From Bacteroidales bacterium (GTDB lineage: Bacteria; Bacteroidota; Bacteroidia; Bacteroidales; Marinilabiliaceae), in contig JAGCYH010000003.1 in NCBI GenBank assembly GCA_017960905.1, positions 1 through 38,606 of the forward strand: a stretch of 38,606 nucleotides of DNA, in the 5' to 3' direction. The first letter of the stretch is position 1; each line of letters starts with the position of its first letter. Below are positions 1 through 8,803 of the stretch, piece after piece. Under the pieces are notes generated by a model. That model ran no database searches, was not told the origin of the DNA, and worked only from the letters and a program-made list of their open reading frames with translations. The position numbers and the translations under genes are program-made.

Positions 1-49
1 CGGCGAGTTCTTTTGCAACTTTTCTCACGGCGAGAAAAGTTCTTTTTTT
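1..49. repeat. Dispersed 48-bp repeat with terminator-like hairpin, copy 1
   Basis: The first 48 bases recur exactly at 8340-8387. The element contains a 10-bp perfect stem (17-26 pairing with 32-41, loop acggc) followed by a run of seven T at 43-49, so read on the plus strand it has the form of an intrinsic terminator. No plus-strand gene is visible upstream inside the window. A shortened relative (gcgagaagagttcttttttt) lies near 8695-8715. It may be a small mobile or REP-like element rather than a working terminator. Confidence 0.75.
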
Positions 50-63
50 GTAAAAAAATAATG

Positions 64-119
64 TTGCAAGGCGGGAGCCTTGCTATTAGCAACGACGTAG
101 GCTGGAGCCTACGCCGAAC
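64..119. repeat. Double-hairpin dispersed repeat, copy 1
   Basis: A 56-bp element made of two 7-bp perfect hairpins with four-base loops: gcaaggc/gccttgc at 66-83 and cgtaggc/gcctacg at 96-113. A second copy lies at 9306-9361 with the stems unchanged and differences only in loops and spacer. It looks like an intergenic structured repeat of the kind scattered through Bacteroidota genomes. Confidence 0.75.
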
Positions 120-125
120 AATGTG

Positions 126-200
126 TAATCTGCGTTCATGATTTAGACTTTGCACGCAACGTCTCTACACATTACACTTTACTCTTTACTCTTTACTCAT
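126..200. repeat. Fragments of further dispersed repeats
   Basis: Bases 145-164 form an imperfect palindrome around gcaacgtct, and 151-169 (tgcacgcaacgtctctaca) is the exact reverse complement of 9146-9164. Bases 126-138 (taatctgcgttca) resemble 9204-9222. From 175 to 198 there is a short tandem tract of tttactc units. None of this codes for a supported protein. Confidence 0.55.
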
Positions 201-214
201 TAAAATCCACCCAT

Positions 215-250
215 AAAAAAAGCGTTCGGGCTTTCGCCCGAACGCTTTTT
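215..250 (-). terminator. Intrinsic terminator after the GLUG-like protein gene
   Basis: A perfect stem (aaaaagcgttcgggc, tttc loop, gcccgaacgcttttt) lies 20 bases past the stop codon of the minus-strand gene ending at 270. Read on the minus strand it ends in a T run, so it should end transcription of the three-gene surface-protein block. Its A/T ends make it potentially bidirectional. Confidence 0.85.
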
Positions 251-269
251 GGTATATGAATATTAAACC

Positions 270-3200
270 TTACTTAATCGCTACTTTCGTGGCCTGTGTG
301 CCAACCTTCACTACATAAATACCACGATTTGGTATAGTGATGCGGGTCTGAGTGCCGACGGCTTTGACGGCGGCAATCCTCACACCGCGCAAGTCGGTAA
401 CCTCTATCTGCTGGCCCTCTACTGAGCTTACTGTAAGCGTGTTACCCTGTACGCTTATGCCCGTTGCCTCTGCCGGCTCTGTTGCGTCTATCTCTTCAAG
501 AGCGGTAGGTATGTGGTCGAAACCAATCAATACCGACACTTTACCCACACCTTCAGGGGTCTGCGGCACGGTAAACGACACATGATCAGCAGAATAGGCC
601 GATGCATCAAGCAGTGTACCATTCACGCGGATGCCCGCAGGACGGTCGGTGAACGAGAGCTGTACATTAGAACCTTCGTTGGCGTACGAGACAAATTTCA
701 AACCGTGCGCCTCTGCCTGTTCCTTGGTCTCGGCATCTACTATATATTCGAGTTTAACCAGCGGTTTCGACTTATTTGTTGCAAGTATAGGATAAAGTGC
801 CCCTTTGCTGAACATCTTACCATAGTTACCTGTAAGCGATTCGCCTTCGTGATTGAGCCAATATGCGCCCTCTGTAGGGAATGTTTCTAATGAGCAGTAC
901 TTTTCTGTTTTGGGCTCGTTCTTCGAATCAGGATTAAGGCATACGTCACCCATAATCAACTCTGCATCTTTGTTACCTCCGCCAGCCGGTGCCGTGCAGA
1001 CTTTGTGCGTACGGCCTTTGCCTGGGCTCTTGCAGAGGTTCTGCGTAGCTATGACGGCAACATGATTGCCTGACGTCTCGGAAGAGTTGTATGTAGCCCA
1101 TACGGTCTTGTCGGCAGCGCGGCGGGCGATCTGTTGATCGTTATTGGCGTAATACCACAGGACGAAATTGCATACCAACTCTATGATATCTTCGTCGTCA
1201 GTCAAATCATTTGCATTTATTATTCTTGTCATCGACTCTAAAGGTTTACCTTCGAGGCCCATATACCAATCGGCAAACGACTCAAATGTCGGTATTACTA
1301 TATCGTCATCGGATAATTGGCGAAGCAACAAGAGTGAACCATACATCTTTATAACATCCTTTCTCGCTTCGGTGAAGTTTGCCACATTACACCAGTAGAA
1401 GTAAGCCTTTTCGAATGTGATAGAAGAATAGTAATAAGATGAATTATTATTCCATTCACTTTCCAACAGGCTGTACGATTTATAGAGCAACTGGCTATTG
1501 GGCAGATATGCTACAACATTTTCTATAACAGGTTGTCCTTCGGGATCGGTGCTTTCGTTACTATTGTCACCCACAAGGGTGTATTGCGCAGTGGCATCTT
1601 CATCGAGGTTCTCAGTGTCGGTGTCTATTATGGCCTTCAGAACAACGTTCTTTATTCTATTTTTGTTCTTTTTTGCAAGTAACGGCACATGTATTTTCTT
1701 TTTGCCGGCAACTGCGTCCCGATCGAACGACACTCTCACAAGAGCTTGAATCTCAATATTTTTCACCACAGCAGTCTCATCCAGATTGCCAAATATGCCT
1801 TCGGTTTGCGCTACCAGAAGTTCTTCCATCTGCTCGGGGGCACCTTCTTTAGGTGTCGGAACTACTGCTGTCTCCGACGCGTAAGCATTAACTCTCACGC
1901 CGCTTATTTTGTGATTGTCGCCATCAAGCGAGCCCCCGAAGGAGCTGAGCTGAAGCGAACCTGACGAATACTCGGACATTTCAATATCACTCGTAAGTTT
2001 GGCATTTACAGTAGACATAACAGCCGAATAGTTGTTAACAGCATTTACTAAAACTTCGAGCTGCTCGGCGTTTCCTATCTCTACCGCATTAACCACGGTC
2101 TCTTGTGTTTCAGGGTCGGTGGTGTTTGTTGCGTTTATATCGCTCATCGACAAACTTGGTATTCCACCATCGAGACCCCATTTGATCGGTTCAGAGAAAT
2201 TCGTCATCGACATAGAAGCTTGTTCAGGAGTAATATCGTCGCCCCACTCAGAATATAGTATGTTTTTATATGGGATATTACCGCCTTCGCCCGCTACTAA
2301 ATCGGTAACTTCGTTTATAATACCCGATACGTAAAGCAGTGTGATGTCACCCTTATCGCTACGAGTATACAAGAATCCCTCCTTACTATCGAGCGAAATT
2401 TTATTGTCACCATCTACGCTTGATATCTCCAACCCTTCTGATTTTATAGTTACTTTATCATCATCAAGTACTTTCGCAAATGAAGCGAATTGATTTTGAT
2501 CAAAATCATCTCCAGCATCTACAAAATCGCTGTTCTTCAGCACCAAGAAAGCATTTTTGAGAGTGCCTTTAATCGGTTCTTCAGGAGTACCACCATTAAT
2601 ATTCTCTCCGACAAAAAGACCAGAGTTAAAAGTGCCATTTACAGTATATTCAACTGTAGCTTGTTGCGCCATAGAGAGGCCCGTAAACACTACATCGCTT
2701 ATCGCACCGCTGTTCGAGCCGACTATGCCGCCAAAGTTTAACGCGCTTATAACGCCATAATGATCTAGTTCGATATATACACCGCAAGTGACGTTCTGTA
2801 TAATACCATCATTCTTTCCTACGAAACTACCTATCGACTGATCACTATAATCTTCCAAAGTAGGTGCTTTAACAACCAGACCATCGTTGGATATTATTGA
2901 ACAACTCTCGATAGTGCCAGTGTTACTGTTTGCGAGAAAACCGAAATATGTTGGGTTAGTTGTCCCTGGGTCACCTGCTTTAACTATATCTATCGAATAC
3001 TCTTCAGCGTCATTACTCTTTATTAATTCAATAACGAAACGTTTTACAGTGCCTTCTATTTTGTCGAATACCGGGCGAAAAGAACCATAGTTACCAGAAA
3101 CATAAGGTTCCAAATAATAGTTACCACCATCTGGAAAGTCCTCTATATACTTTCCACCACAACCATCAATAGTACAACCTGATGGCACATCTAACTGGCG

Positions 3201-4628
3201 GAAAGACAAATCATTTAATACACCACCGCTTATGCGACTCTCTTCATCGCCGAACTGGAAATACATCTTTTCTCCATTAGTATTATTCAACATCATATTG
3301 GCCATGGCGTTGATTCCAGACTCTTCTGATATAATGTATCTGCCATCTTTATTCTTTTTGGGAGCATATATGTCGCGCACCATAGGCATGTAAAATCCAT
3401 TATTGCCGTCTAATTCTAAATAATTATAAAAAATGTCCCAAGGGTCGCTTCCTGATACGTAATCTCCATATTTAATAACGTCAAAATCACAATCCTCTTG
3501 GTTGCAGAACGTTTTTATAGCCGCTTCGAGGCTTTCCTGATCTATGACAACTTGGCCAGTATTCTCGGTTGCGGTTGCATCATATCTCACTATGCGGCCA
3601 TCACCGTCTTCAATATTCCATTGCTCGTCAGCATTTGCTTTTTGGCAGATGATAAAGGCGCGGTTTGTAATATGTATATCTGAATAACCGAAACCACCAT
3701 AGTAAAAAGGACATGCTAGAGCTCCATATCCTATTATAGGGCAATACTTATCGGAAACCAAATCTTGTCGAGTAATAAAAACGCAACAATTAGTTATATT
3801 GTCTTTTATATCTTTGTTACAGGTTTGTACTACCTGTGCCAAATATATGGCAACTTTTTCATTGTCAGATAAAGCTGATGCATCACACTCGAAGTCTTTT
3901 ACAAGACAATTACTTATTTTGGGTTGTGCCACCTGTTCTTGGTTTTTTGGATTAATACCAGCTATAGCAGCACACAATACATTATTAACACTACCACTTG
4001 CAGTAAAATCAGCATTCTTCTTAATTGTTATTTTCGAATCTGTCACTTCGCAGTTCCTAATAATACCACCTTTTTCAGCTCCCGCCTCCGCTTCATTAGC
4101 ACCAGCAATAATGCCAATGAAAACAGAAGCGTCTGTAAGAGTCTTCGTAAATGTATACTCTACTTCTAAATTCCTAACCTTAATATTTTCAATCGTTCCA
4201 AAATTAAGCCCAACAAGTCCGAACCTATCTCCTATACTTATTTCGTCATTGGTTTTCATCGTTCCAGTAATGCAGCAATAAGGATCCATAGTAAGCGTAT
4301 GACCTTCCTTTAACTCCTTGATGGGTGTAAAAGATACATCTTCAGTAAATTGAAACAAACCTTCATCTCCTTTAATGTAAATTGTATTGATTTCCTCATC
4401 AATCTTAGTGGCATCGTATGTTATTGAACCAACAACAATTGATGGTGCGTTTTCGGTGCCATTATACAAATCTACAAACGCATTCCAAGCTCCAATAGTT
4501 TCAATATAAATTGTTCCACCTTCAACCCTCGCACCCTCTACTATTTCTTGCGCCCAGGCGTTACCAGCGAAGAGCGAAAAGAGGAAAGCTAAAAAAAACG
4601 ATTTAGCAAACAGATAATTGTGTGTCAT
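270..4628 (-). CDS. Large exported GLUG-like repeat protein with T9SS-type C-terminal tail
   Basis: This 1452-residue protein begins with a clear signal peptide (hydrophobic stretch, then NAWA|QE near residue 26). The body has many degenerate GLUG-like segments of the form GxxxGxNxGxIxNxxV, for example FGLVGLNFGTIENI near residue 137 and GGIVGSNSGAISDV near 637, separated by longer variable stretches, as expected of a beta-helical surface adhesin. The last 70 or so residues (TLTVSSVEGQQIEV, then NRGIYVVKVG) match the type A sorting domain used by the type IX secretion system, which suggests export and surface attachment or release. It is the last gene of a three-gene minus-strand block (48-base gap to its neighbour) and is followed by a terminator. 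No enzymatic domain is recognisable. The specific ligand is unknown. Confidence 0.85.
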   Translation of the reverse strand: MTHNYLFAKSFFLAFLFSLFAGNAWAQEIVEGARVEGGTIYIETIGAWNAFVDLYNGTENAPSIVVGSITYDATKIDEEINTIYIKGDEGLFQFTEDVSFTPIKELKEGHTLTMDPYCCITGTMKTNDEISIGDRFGLVGLNFGTIENIKVRNLEVEYTFTKTLTDASVFIGIIAGANEAEAGAEKGGIIRNCEVTDSKITIKKNADFTASGSVNNVLCAAIAGINPKNQEQVAQPKISNCLVKDFECDASALSDNEKVAIYLAQVVQTCNKDIKDNITNCCVFITRQDLVSDKYCPIIGYGALACPFYYGGFGYSDIHITNRAFIICQKANADEQWNIEDGDGRIVRYDATATENTGQVVIDQESLEAAIKTFCNQEDCDFDVIKYGDYVSGSDPWDIFYNYLELDGNNGFYMPMVRDIYAPKKNKDGRYIISEESGINAMANMMLNNTNGEKMYFQFGDEESRISGGVLNDLSFRQLDVPSGCTIDGCGGKYIEDFPDGGNYYLEPYVSGNYGSFRPVFDKIEGTVKRFVIELIKSNDAEEYSIDIVKAGDPGTTNPTYFGFLANSNTGTIESCSIISNDGLVVKAPTLEDYSDQSIGSFVGKNDGIIQNVTCGVYIELDHYGVISALNFGGIVGSNSGAISDVVFTGLSMAQQATVEYTVNGTFNSGLFVGENINGGTPEEPIKGTLKNAFLVLKNSDFVDAGDDFDQNQFASFAKVLDDDKVTIKSEGLEISSVDGDNKISLDSKEGFLYTRSDKGDITLLYVSGIINEVTDLVAGEGGNIPYKNILYSEWGDDITPEQASMSMTNFSEPIKWGLDGGIPSLSMSDINATNTTDPETQETVVNAVEIGNAEQLEVLVNAVNNYSAVMSTVNAKLTSDIEMSEYSSGSLQLSSFGGSLDGDNHKISGVRVNAYASETAVVPTPKEGAPEQMEELLVAQTEGIFGNLDETAVVKNIEIQALVRVSFDRDAVAGKKKIHVPLLAKKNKNRIKNVVLKAIIDTDTENLDEDATAQYTLVGDNSNESTDPEGQPVIENVVAYLPNSQLLYKSYSLLESEWNNNSSYYYSSITFEKAYFYWCNVANFTEARKDVIKMYGSLLLLRQLSDDDIVIPTFESFADWYMGLEGKPLESMTRIINANDLTDDEDIIELVCNFVLWYYANNDQQIARRAADKTVWATYNSSETSGNHVAVIATQNLCKSPGKGRTHKVCTAPAGGGNKDAELIMGDVCLNPDSKNEPKTEKYCSLETFPTEGAYWLNHEGESLTGNYGKMFSKGALYPILATNKSKPLVKLEYIVDAETKEQAEAHGLKFVSYANEGSNVQLSFTDRPAGIRVNGTLLDASAYSADHVSFTVPQTPEGVGKVSVLIGFDHIPTALEEIDATEPAEATGISVQGNTLTVSSVEGQQIEVTDLRGVRIAAVKAVGTQTRITIPNRGIYVVKVGTQATKVAIK

Positions 4629-4676
4629 AATATTTTAGTTTTATGTGTTAATATTCAGTAATTTATAAGTTAATAA

Positions 4677-6083
4677 TCAGTAAACCAGCACGCGCGCTTG
4701 CGCGCCATGGCTTTTTACGACAAAGAGTCCTTTTTTGTTTGGCGAAATGGTGATTTTTTGTGCAGGCAATTCGTGCGCGATGCATTGGCCGGCGATATCG
4801 TATACCCAGACCTCGCTGGTGGCATTGGTAATAACAATGGCGCCGTGCGCAGTGGCAACCTTCATATCTTGCGTATCGTTGGCTGCCAGAGCCGTAGGCT
4901 CGTCAGCCTCGAACACAGCAGTGTACGTCCGGCTCTGCGTAACCGCCACATTACGCGGGTTATCGGTAGCACTCTCTTCATCATCGTCCCACCGCACAAA
5001 GTGAAACCCCTCTTTTGCCGTGGCGGTGAGAGTGGCGGTGCCGTTTTTGGTCTCCTTCAGATACCACAGCGAACCGTCATCACCCTTTACGGCGAGGTTC
5101 TCGCCGCTGGTAGCCACACTACCGCATTCTTCATCATTCACAGCTGCTCTTATCACCTTGCATCCCACATACGTGGCTTTAACATTATTTTTTGCTTTAG
5201 TATAAATTGAAGATGAACTAAACTGAGATTGGGGGTTCTCCGATTCAAAGTATAAAATTGTATTTTTTAAAGTAGCAAAATTAGTTTCTATAGCTTTCCC
5301 TGAGAGAAGTGGGATGGTTATCGATGTCAGGCCGCTGCAACCATAGAACGCAGAGCTGCCAATGCTTGTAACCGAATTGGGTATGGTGATTGATGTCAGG
5401 CCGCTGCAACCATTGAACGCATAGCTGCCAATGCTTGTAACAGAATTTGGAATGGTGATTGATGTCAGGCCGCTGCAACCATTGAACGCTCTCTCACCAA
5501 TGCTTGTAACCGAATTGGGGATGGTGACTGATGTCAGGCCGCTGCAACCATAGAACGCATAGCTGCCAATGCTTTTAACCGAATTGGGAATGGTGACTGA
5601 TGTCAGGCTGCTGCATTTGTAGAACGCATAGCTGCCAATGCTTGTAACCGAATTGGGAATGTTGACTGATGTCAGGCCGCTGCAACCACTGAACGCAGAG
5701 CTGCCAATGCTTGTAACCGAATTGGGAATGGTGACTGATGTAAGGCCGATGCAACCTGAGAACGCAGAGTTGCCAATGCTTGTAACCGAATTGGGAATGG
5801 TGATTGATGTCAGGCCGCTGCAACCTAAGAACGCACTGTAGCCAATGCTTGTAACATCATACTCTACACTAGTACTACTGTTTGTTACTTTGGCAGGGAT
5901 ATTTAAAGAGCCGGTCGGTTTGGTGTAACCATCGTAATAATTACTATTGTTATAATTAGGATATGTAACTTCAGCTATATTGTCACCTGTGATGTTGAAA
6001 TAGAGGCCTTCGGCTTCGAAATCGTATGCCCAAGCCTGCGAGGCAAGCATAGCGGCGCATAAGAATAAGAGAACACGTTTCAT
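4677..6083 (-). CDS. BspA-like leucine-rich-repeat surface protein with InlB B-like domain
   Basis: The 468-residue product has a signal peptide ending SQAWA near residue 19. Residues 91-251 are seven tandem 23-residue BspA-type LRR units ([18 protein letters not shown] followed by YGCSG). After them comes a region with the [11 protein letters not shown]...YTAVFEAD pattern of a divergent InlB B-repeat (about 345-395), and then a C-terminal tail of the T9SS sorting type ([12 protein letters not shown] ... [11 protein letters not shown]). BspA-type proteins are known as surface proteins that bind host or matrix components, so a binding or adhesion role is inferred. The neighbouring gene at 6121 encodes a longer paralogue sharing a near-identical N-terminal segment ([12 protein letters not shown]), pointing to duplication. 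Confidence 0.88.
   Translation of the reverse strand: MKRVLLFLCAAMLASQAWAYDFEAEGLYFNITGDNIAEVTYPNYNNSNYYDGYTKPTGSLNIPAKVTNSSTSVEYDVTSIGYSAFLGCSGLTSITIPNSVTSIGNSAFSGCIGLTSVTIPNSVTSIGSSAFSGCSGLTSVNIPNSVTSIGSYAFYKCSSLTSVTIPNSVKSIGSYAFYGCSGLTSVTIPNSVTSIGERAFNGCSGLTSITIPNSVTSIGSYAFNGCSGLTSITIPNSVTSIGSSAFYGCSGLTSITIPLLSGKAIETNFATLKNTILYFESENPQSQFSSSSIYTKAKNNVKATYVGCKVIRAAVNDEECGSVATSGENLAVKGDDGSLWYLKETKNGTATLTATAKEGFHFVRWDDDEESATDNPRNVAVTQSRTYTAVFEADEPTALAANDTQDMKVATAHGAIVITNATSEVWVYDIAGQCIAHELPAQKITISPNKKGLFVVKSHGAQARVLVY
5331..5813 (-). repeat. Seven tandem 69-bp LRR-coding repeats
   Basis: Each unit encodes 23 residues, and adjacent units differ by only a few bases; the core aatgcttgtaaccgaattgg recurs almost unchanged. 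Such DNA identity, well above what protein function requires, suggests recent expansion or ongoing gene conversion with the units at 6748-7092 and 7270-7614. Confidence 0.9.
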
Positions 6084-6120
6084 ATTACAGTTATTACGTT
6101 GAATATTAATATTTTATCTG

Positions 6121-7917
6121 TCATTTATAACAATCGTTTACTATTACCCGCTCTACCGCATTGCCCGATTTCACAATGTACAAACCTCGGTTTGCCACTG
6201 CAATAACATTCTGCTGCTGAGGTTTTTGCCGAGCAACGATACGGCCTGCCGTATCGTAAACAACAATATCGGATGCAGCATTATTCACTACTATAGCCCC
6301 CCGAACAACACTTATACTTAGCGCATTACGGTCGGTAGAGGTTACGGCGGTAGGATTATCGGGAAGGCGGGTGCCAGCACTTACACGTGTATCGGTTGTG
6401 CCACATCCGTGGTCACATTCGGCAGTCTCGGTGCCGTCGGCTTCGGTGGTGGCATCGTTGTTGTAAATGTAATTGGTGAATAGATGGCCAAGGGCTGGAG
6501 CGGTTTCTTCTTGCGCCACAAACACTCGCCCGCAATTTGAGCAATGCACACCTTCAGTTAATCCTGTTTCCGTGCAAGTTGGCTCTGTAGCATTATTGTG
6601 CACGAGCCCCTTGCATACACTAATTCCGCCAAAAGAAGCTGAAGAATAATTTTCCGGAACACATACTTTAACTGAACTGTTAACATCCAAAAAAGCATCC
6701 GTTCTTATAGTGGGTGCGCTTGTACCATCGTAGGCTATGTCAGTTAGGCCGCTGCAACCACTGAACGCCTCGCTGCCAATGCTTGTAACAGAATTGGGAA
6801 TGGTGACTGATGTAAGACCGCTGCAACTTGAGAACGCATCGCTGCCAATGCTTGTAACCGAATTGGGGATGGTGACTGATGTAAGACCGCGGCAATTATA
6901 GAATGCAGAGCTGCCAATGCTTGTAACTGAATTGCCAATGGTGACTGATGTCAGGCCGCTGCAACCGCTGAACGCACCGCTGCCAATGCTTGTAACCGTA
7001 TTGCCGATGGTGACAGATGTCAGGCCGCTGCAACCATAGAACGCAGAGCTGCCAATGCTTGTAACTGAATTGGGAATGGTGACTGATGTAAGGCCGCTGC
7101 AACCACTGAACGCAGAGCCGCCAATGCTTGTAACAGAATTGGGGATGGTGTATGTTGTTTCTGTCTTACCTGCAGGGTAACATACAATAGTTGTTTTGTC
7201 CTTATTGAACAAGATTCCGTTTTCGGATGTATAGTTTGTGTTGGCACTTTCCACATTTATTTCTGTCAGTTTGCGGCAACCAAAGAACGCTTCATTGCCG
7301 ATACTTGTTACAGAATTGCCGATGGTGACTGATGTCAGGCTGCTGCAAATATTGAACGCACCGATGCCAATGCTTGTAACCGAATTGGGGATGGTGACTG
7401 ATGTCAGGCCGCTGCAATTATAGAACGCATAGCCGCCAATGCTTGTAACAGAATTGGGAATGGTGACTGATGTCAGGCCGCTGCAATTATAGAACGCAGA
7501 GCCGCCAATGCTTGTAACCGAATTGCCAATGGTGACTGTTGTAAGGCCGCTGCAACCACGGAACGCAGAGCTGCCAATGCTTGTAACCGAATTGGAAATG
7601 GTGACTGATGTCAGGCTGCTGCATTCATAGAACGCATAGCCGCCAATGCTTGTAACATTATACTCTACACTAGTACTACTGTTTGTTACTTTGGCAGGGA
7701 TAATTAAAGAGCCGGTAGGTTTGGTGTAACCATCATAATAATCACTACTTTGATAGTTTGGGTACACTACTGAAACTTCTTTTGAATCTTCAGTGTCGCT
7801 TGTTATCTTGTAATAAAGCGTATTTCCGCTGTTTACAGCGGAAAAATCAAAATTAACAGCTGCCCACGCCTGTGCGGTGAGCACGAATAAAAATAAAATG
7901 GCGAATGCTTTCTTCAT
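6121..7917 (-). CDS. BspA-like leucine-rich-repeat surface protein, longer paralogue
   Basis: The 598-residue product has a signal peptide (MKKAFAILFLFVLTAQAWA). Residues 102-216 hold five 23-residue BspA-type LRR units and residues 276-390 hold five more. Between them is a longer unit with the GILFNKDKTTIVCYPAGK segment typical of this family. After the LRRs, residues about 430-510 carry a Cys-containing repeat (CTETGLTEGVHCSNCG) with a second C..HGCG part, often seen after LRR blocks in gut Bacteroidales proteins. The end (VYDTAGRIVARQ ... NRGLYIVKSG) is a T9SS-type sorting tail. It is the first gene of the three-gene block, with a promoter-like box 44 bases upstream and 37 bases to the next gene. 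The role is inferred to be surface binding. Confidence 0.88.
   Translation of the reverse strand: MKKAFAILFLFVLTAQAWAAVNFDFSAVNSGNTLYYKITSDTEDSKEVSVVYPNYQSSDYYDGYTKPTGSLIIPAKVTNSSTSVEYNVTSIGGYAFYECSSLTSVTISNSVTSIGSSAFRGCSGLTTVTIGNSVTSIGGSAFYNCSGLTSVTIPNSVTSIGGYAFYNCSGLTSVTIPNSVTSIGIGAFNICSSLTSVTIGNSVTSIGNEAFFGCRKLTEINVESANTNYTSENGILFNKDKTTIVCYPAGKTETTYTIPNSVTSIGGSAFSGCSGLTSVTIPNSVTSIGSSAFYGCSGLTSVTIGNTVTSIGSGAFSGCSGLTSVTIGNSVTSIGSSAFYNCRGLTSVTIPNSVTSIGSDAFSSCSGLTSVTIPNSVTSIGSEAFSGCSGLTDIAYDGTSAPTIRTDAFLDVNSSVKVCVPENYSSASFGGISVCKGLVHNNATEPTCTETGLTEGVHCSNCGRVFVAQEETAPALGHLFTNYIYNNDATTEADGTETAECDHGCGTTDTRVSAGTRLPDNPTAVTSTDRNALSISVVRGAIVVNNAASDIVVYDTAGRIVARQKPQQQNVIAVANRGLYIVKSGNAVERVIVNDCYK
6748..7092 (-). 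repeat. Five tandem 69-bp LRR-coding repeats
   Basis: These encode residues 276-390 of the longer BspA-like protein. Units are nearly identical to each other and to those at 5331-5813 and 7270-7614. The repeats create long open frames on the other strand and frames, which are not genes. Confidence 0.88.
7270..7614 (-). repeat. Five tandem 69-bp LRR-coding repeats
   Basis: These encode residues 102-216 of the longer BspA-like protein. They are separated from the second array by one atypical unit (about 7093-7269), which has no near-identical copy in the window. Confidence 0.88.
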
Positions 7918-7960
7918 ATATATTCTGTTTTTATTGATTTGTTACTGATTATAAACGCTA

Positions 7961-7990
7961 CAAAAATAATGATTATTTACGAAATACAAA
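7961..7990 (-). promoter_or_regulatory. Bacteroidota-type promoter for the surface-protein block
   Basis: On the minus strand, TATTTTTG (complement of 7961-7968) fits the -7 consensus TAnnTTTG, and TTTG (complement of 7987-7990) lies 18 bases upstream, close to the usual -33 spacing. The start codon of the first BspA-like gene lies 44 bases downstream of the -7 box. No similar box is visible in front of the two later genes, which supports one transcript. Confidence 0.55.
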
Positions 7991-8109
7991 TTGAAAATGG
8001 ACAATGGACAATGTTAATTACGAATTACGAATTACGAATTATGAATTACGAGTTCCGAATTACGAATTTCGAAATTAACCACAGAACACACGGAAAACAC
8101 GGAAAGATT

Positions 8110-8170
8110 TATCACCGAATAAAACCAAACGGAACGAATGACGCCTTGCGGCGTCGGGCGAATGAGAACG
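8110..8170. repeat. 61-bp direct repeat, copy 1
   Basis: This 61-base segment is identical to 8475-8535. It starts tatcaccgaataaaaccaaa and includes a 6-bp hairpin gacgcc-ttgc-ggcgtc at 8140-8155. Both copies are preceded by an accacagaacacac-rich tract, so the full element is probably longer and partly diverged. Confidence 0.85.
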
Positions 8171-8230
8171 CATAGCGGGGCCCGAATGGCCGGAACGGCC
8201 ACATTACCGCATGAGCTGGCGAGCGCCCGA

Positions 8231-8323
8231 AGAATTTGCAAGTGAGGCGACAAGCGCAAAACACCGTTCAAACGAAGCGCAGCGAAGTGCGTTTGTTTTG
8301 CGCCGCCGAGCGAAGCAAATTCT
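8231..8323. repeat. Long imperfect palindrome
   Basis: The outer arms agaatttgc (8231-8239) and gcaaattct (8315-8323) are perfectly complementary, as are the inner arms gcgcaaaaca (8254-8263) and tgttttgcgc (8294-8303). A further partial pairing of caaacg and cgtttg lies inside them. It has the shape of a small MITE or REP-like element and sits immediately before a copy of the 48-bp repeat. Confidence 0.6.
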
Positions 8324-8339
8324 TAGCGAGGCGGGTCCG

Positions 8340-8388
8340 CGGCGAGTTCTTTTGCAACTTTTCTCACGGCGAGAAAAGTTCTTTTTTG
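8340..8388. repeat. Dispersed 48-bp repeat with terminator-like hairpin, copy 2
   Basis: Exact copy of bases 1-48 in the same orientation, including the 10-bp stem aacttttctc/gagaaaagtt and the T run that follows. Together with copy 1 it forms direct repeats bracketing the three surface-protein genes. Confidence 0.85.
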
Positions 8389-8474
8389 AAAAAAAAAATC
8401 TCGATTATTAACCACAGAACACACGAAAAACATACCACAGAGAACACTGAGAAAACAGAGGACACAGAGGAACC

Positions 8475-8535
8475 TATCACCGAATAAAACCAAACGGAAC
8501 GAATGACGCCTTGCGGCGTCGGGCGAATGAGAACG
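8475..8535. repeat. 61-bp direct repeat, copy 2
   Basis: Identical to 8110-8170 over all 61 bases. The identity of two non-coding copies 365 bp apart points to recent duplication or gene conversion. Confidence 0.85.
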
Positions 8536-8744
8536 AATTGATAATGAAGAATTAACAATGAACAATGAACAATGAAAAATGAACAACGCCCTGAAAGGAC
8601 AAAAATCCATAGCCCAAGGCAACGCCTTGGGTAATAACGCATTACCATTGTTTCGCGCTGAAAGCGCAAAAGTATTGAAAATCAAAATAAACAGGCGAGA
8701 AGAGTTCTTTTTTTGAAAAAAAATTTCATCTCTATCCGTGTTTT

Positions 8745-8775
8745 TTTGTTTTATCCGAAAAAAGCAGTACATTTA
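8745..8775 (+). promoter_or_regulatory. Possible promoter for the MNT gene
   Basis: TTTG at 8745-8748 and TACATTTA at 8768-8775 are 19 bases apart. The second box matches TAnnTTTG at seven of eight positions. It lies 28 bases before the preferred ATG at 8804. Confidence 0.35.
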
Positions 8776-8803
8776 CACTTTGAACAAAAAAGAGCAACTA
8801 GAA

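Larger units (their letters stand above)
7991..8767. other. Non-coding repeat mosaic (about 780 bp)
   Basis: I see no credible gene here. The stretch holds short AT-rich tandem tracts (acgaattacgaatt at 8018-8068, aacaatgaacaatg at 8554-8582), an exact 61-bp direct repeat, a long imperfect palindrome, the 48-bp terminator-like repeat, and two small hairpins (cccaaggc/gccttggg at 8613-8631 and gcgct/agcgc at 8655-8667). Two tracts rich in accacagaacacac (8077-8104 and 8409-8470) resemble an intergenic repeat common to many environmental and gut bacterial genomes. Open frames through this mosaic are low complexity and have no family resemblance. Confidence 0.75.

Noticed and set aside
5575..7256. 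Repetitive frames on both strands over the BspA-like genes (for example [20 protein letters not shown])
   Set aside because: These are alternate-frame readings of the 69-bp LRR repeats; only the frame with signal peptide, LRR motif and sorting tail is a gene.
5331..7614. Regular repeats that might suggest a CRISPR array
   Set aside because: The 69-base period has no unique spacers and is coding throughout (23-residue LRR units); no cas gene is near.
7939..8772. Open frames in the repeat mosaic (7939-8175, 8032-8271, 8323-8772, 8364-8669)
   Set aside because: They are low-complexity readings of tandem AT tracts and dispersed repeats, without start signals or family patterns.
8738..8803. Upstream extension of the MNT gene
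   Set aside because: The 22 extra codons are low complexity and run through the promoter-like boxes; the family's N-terminus starts near the ATG at 8804.
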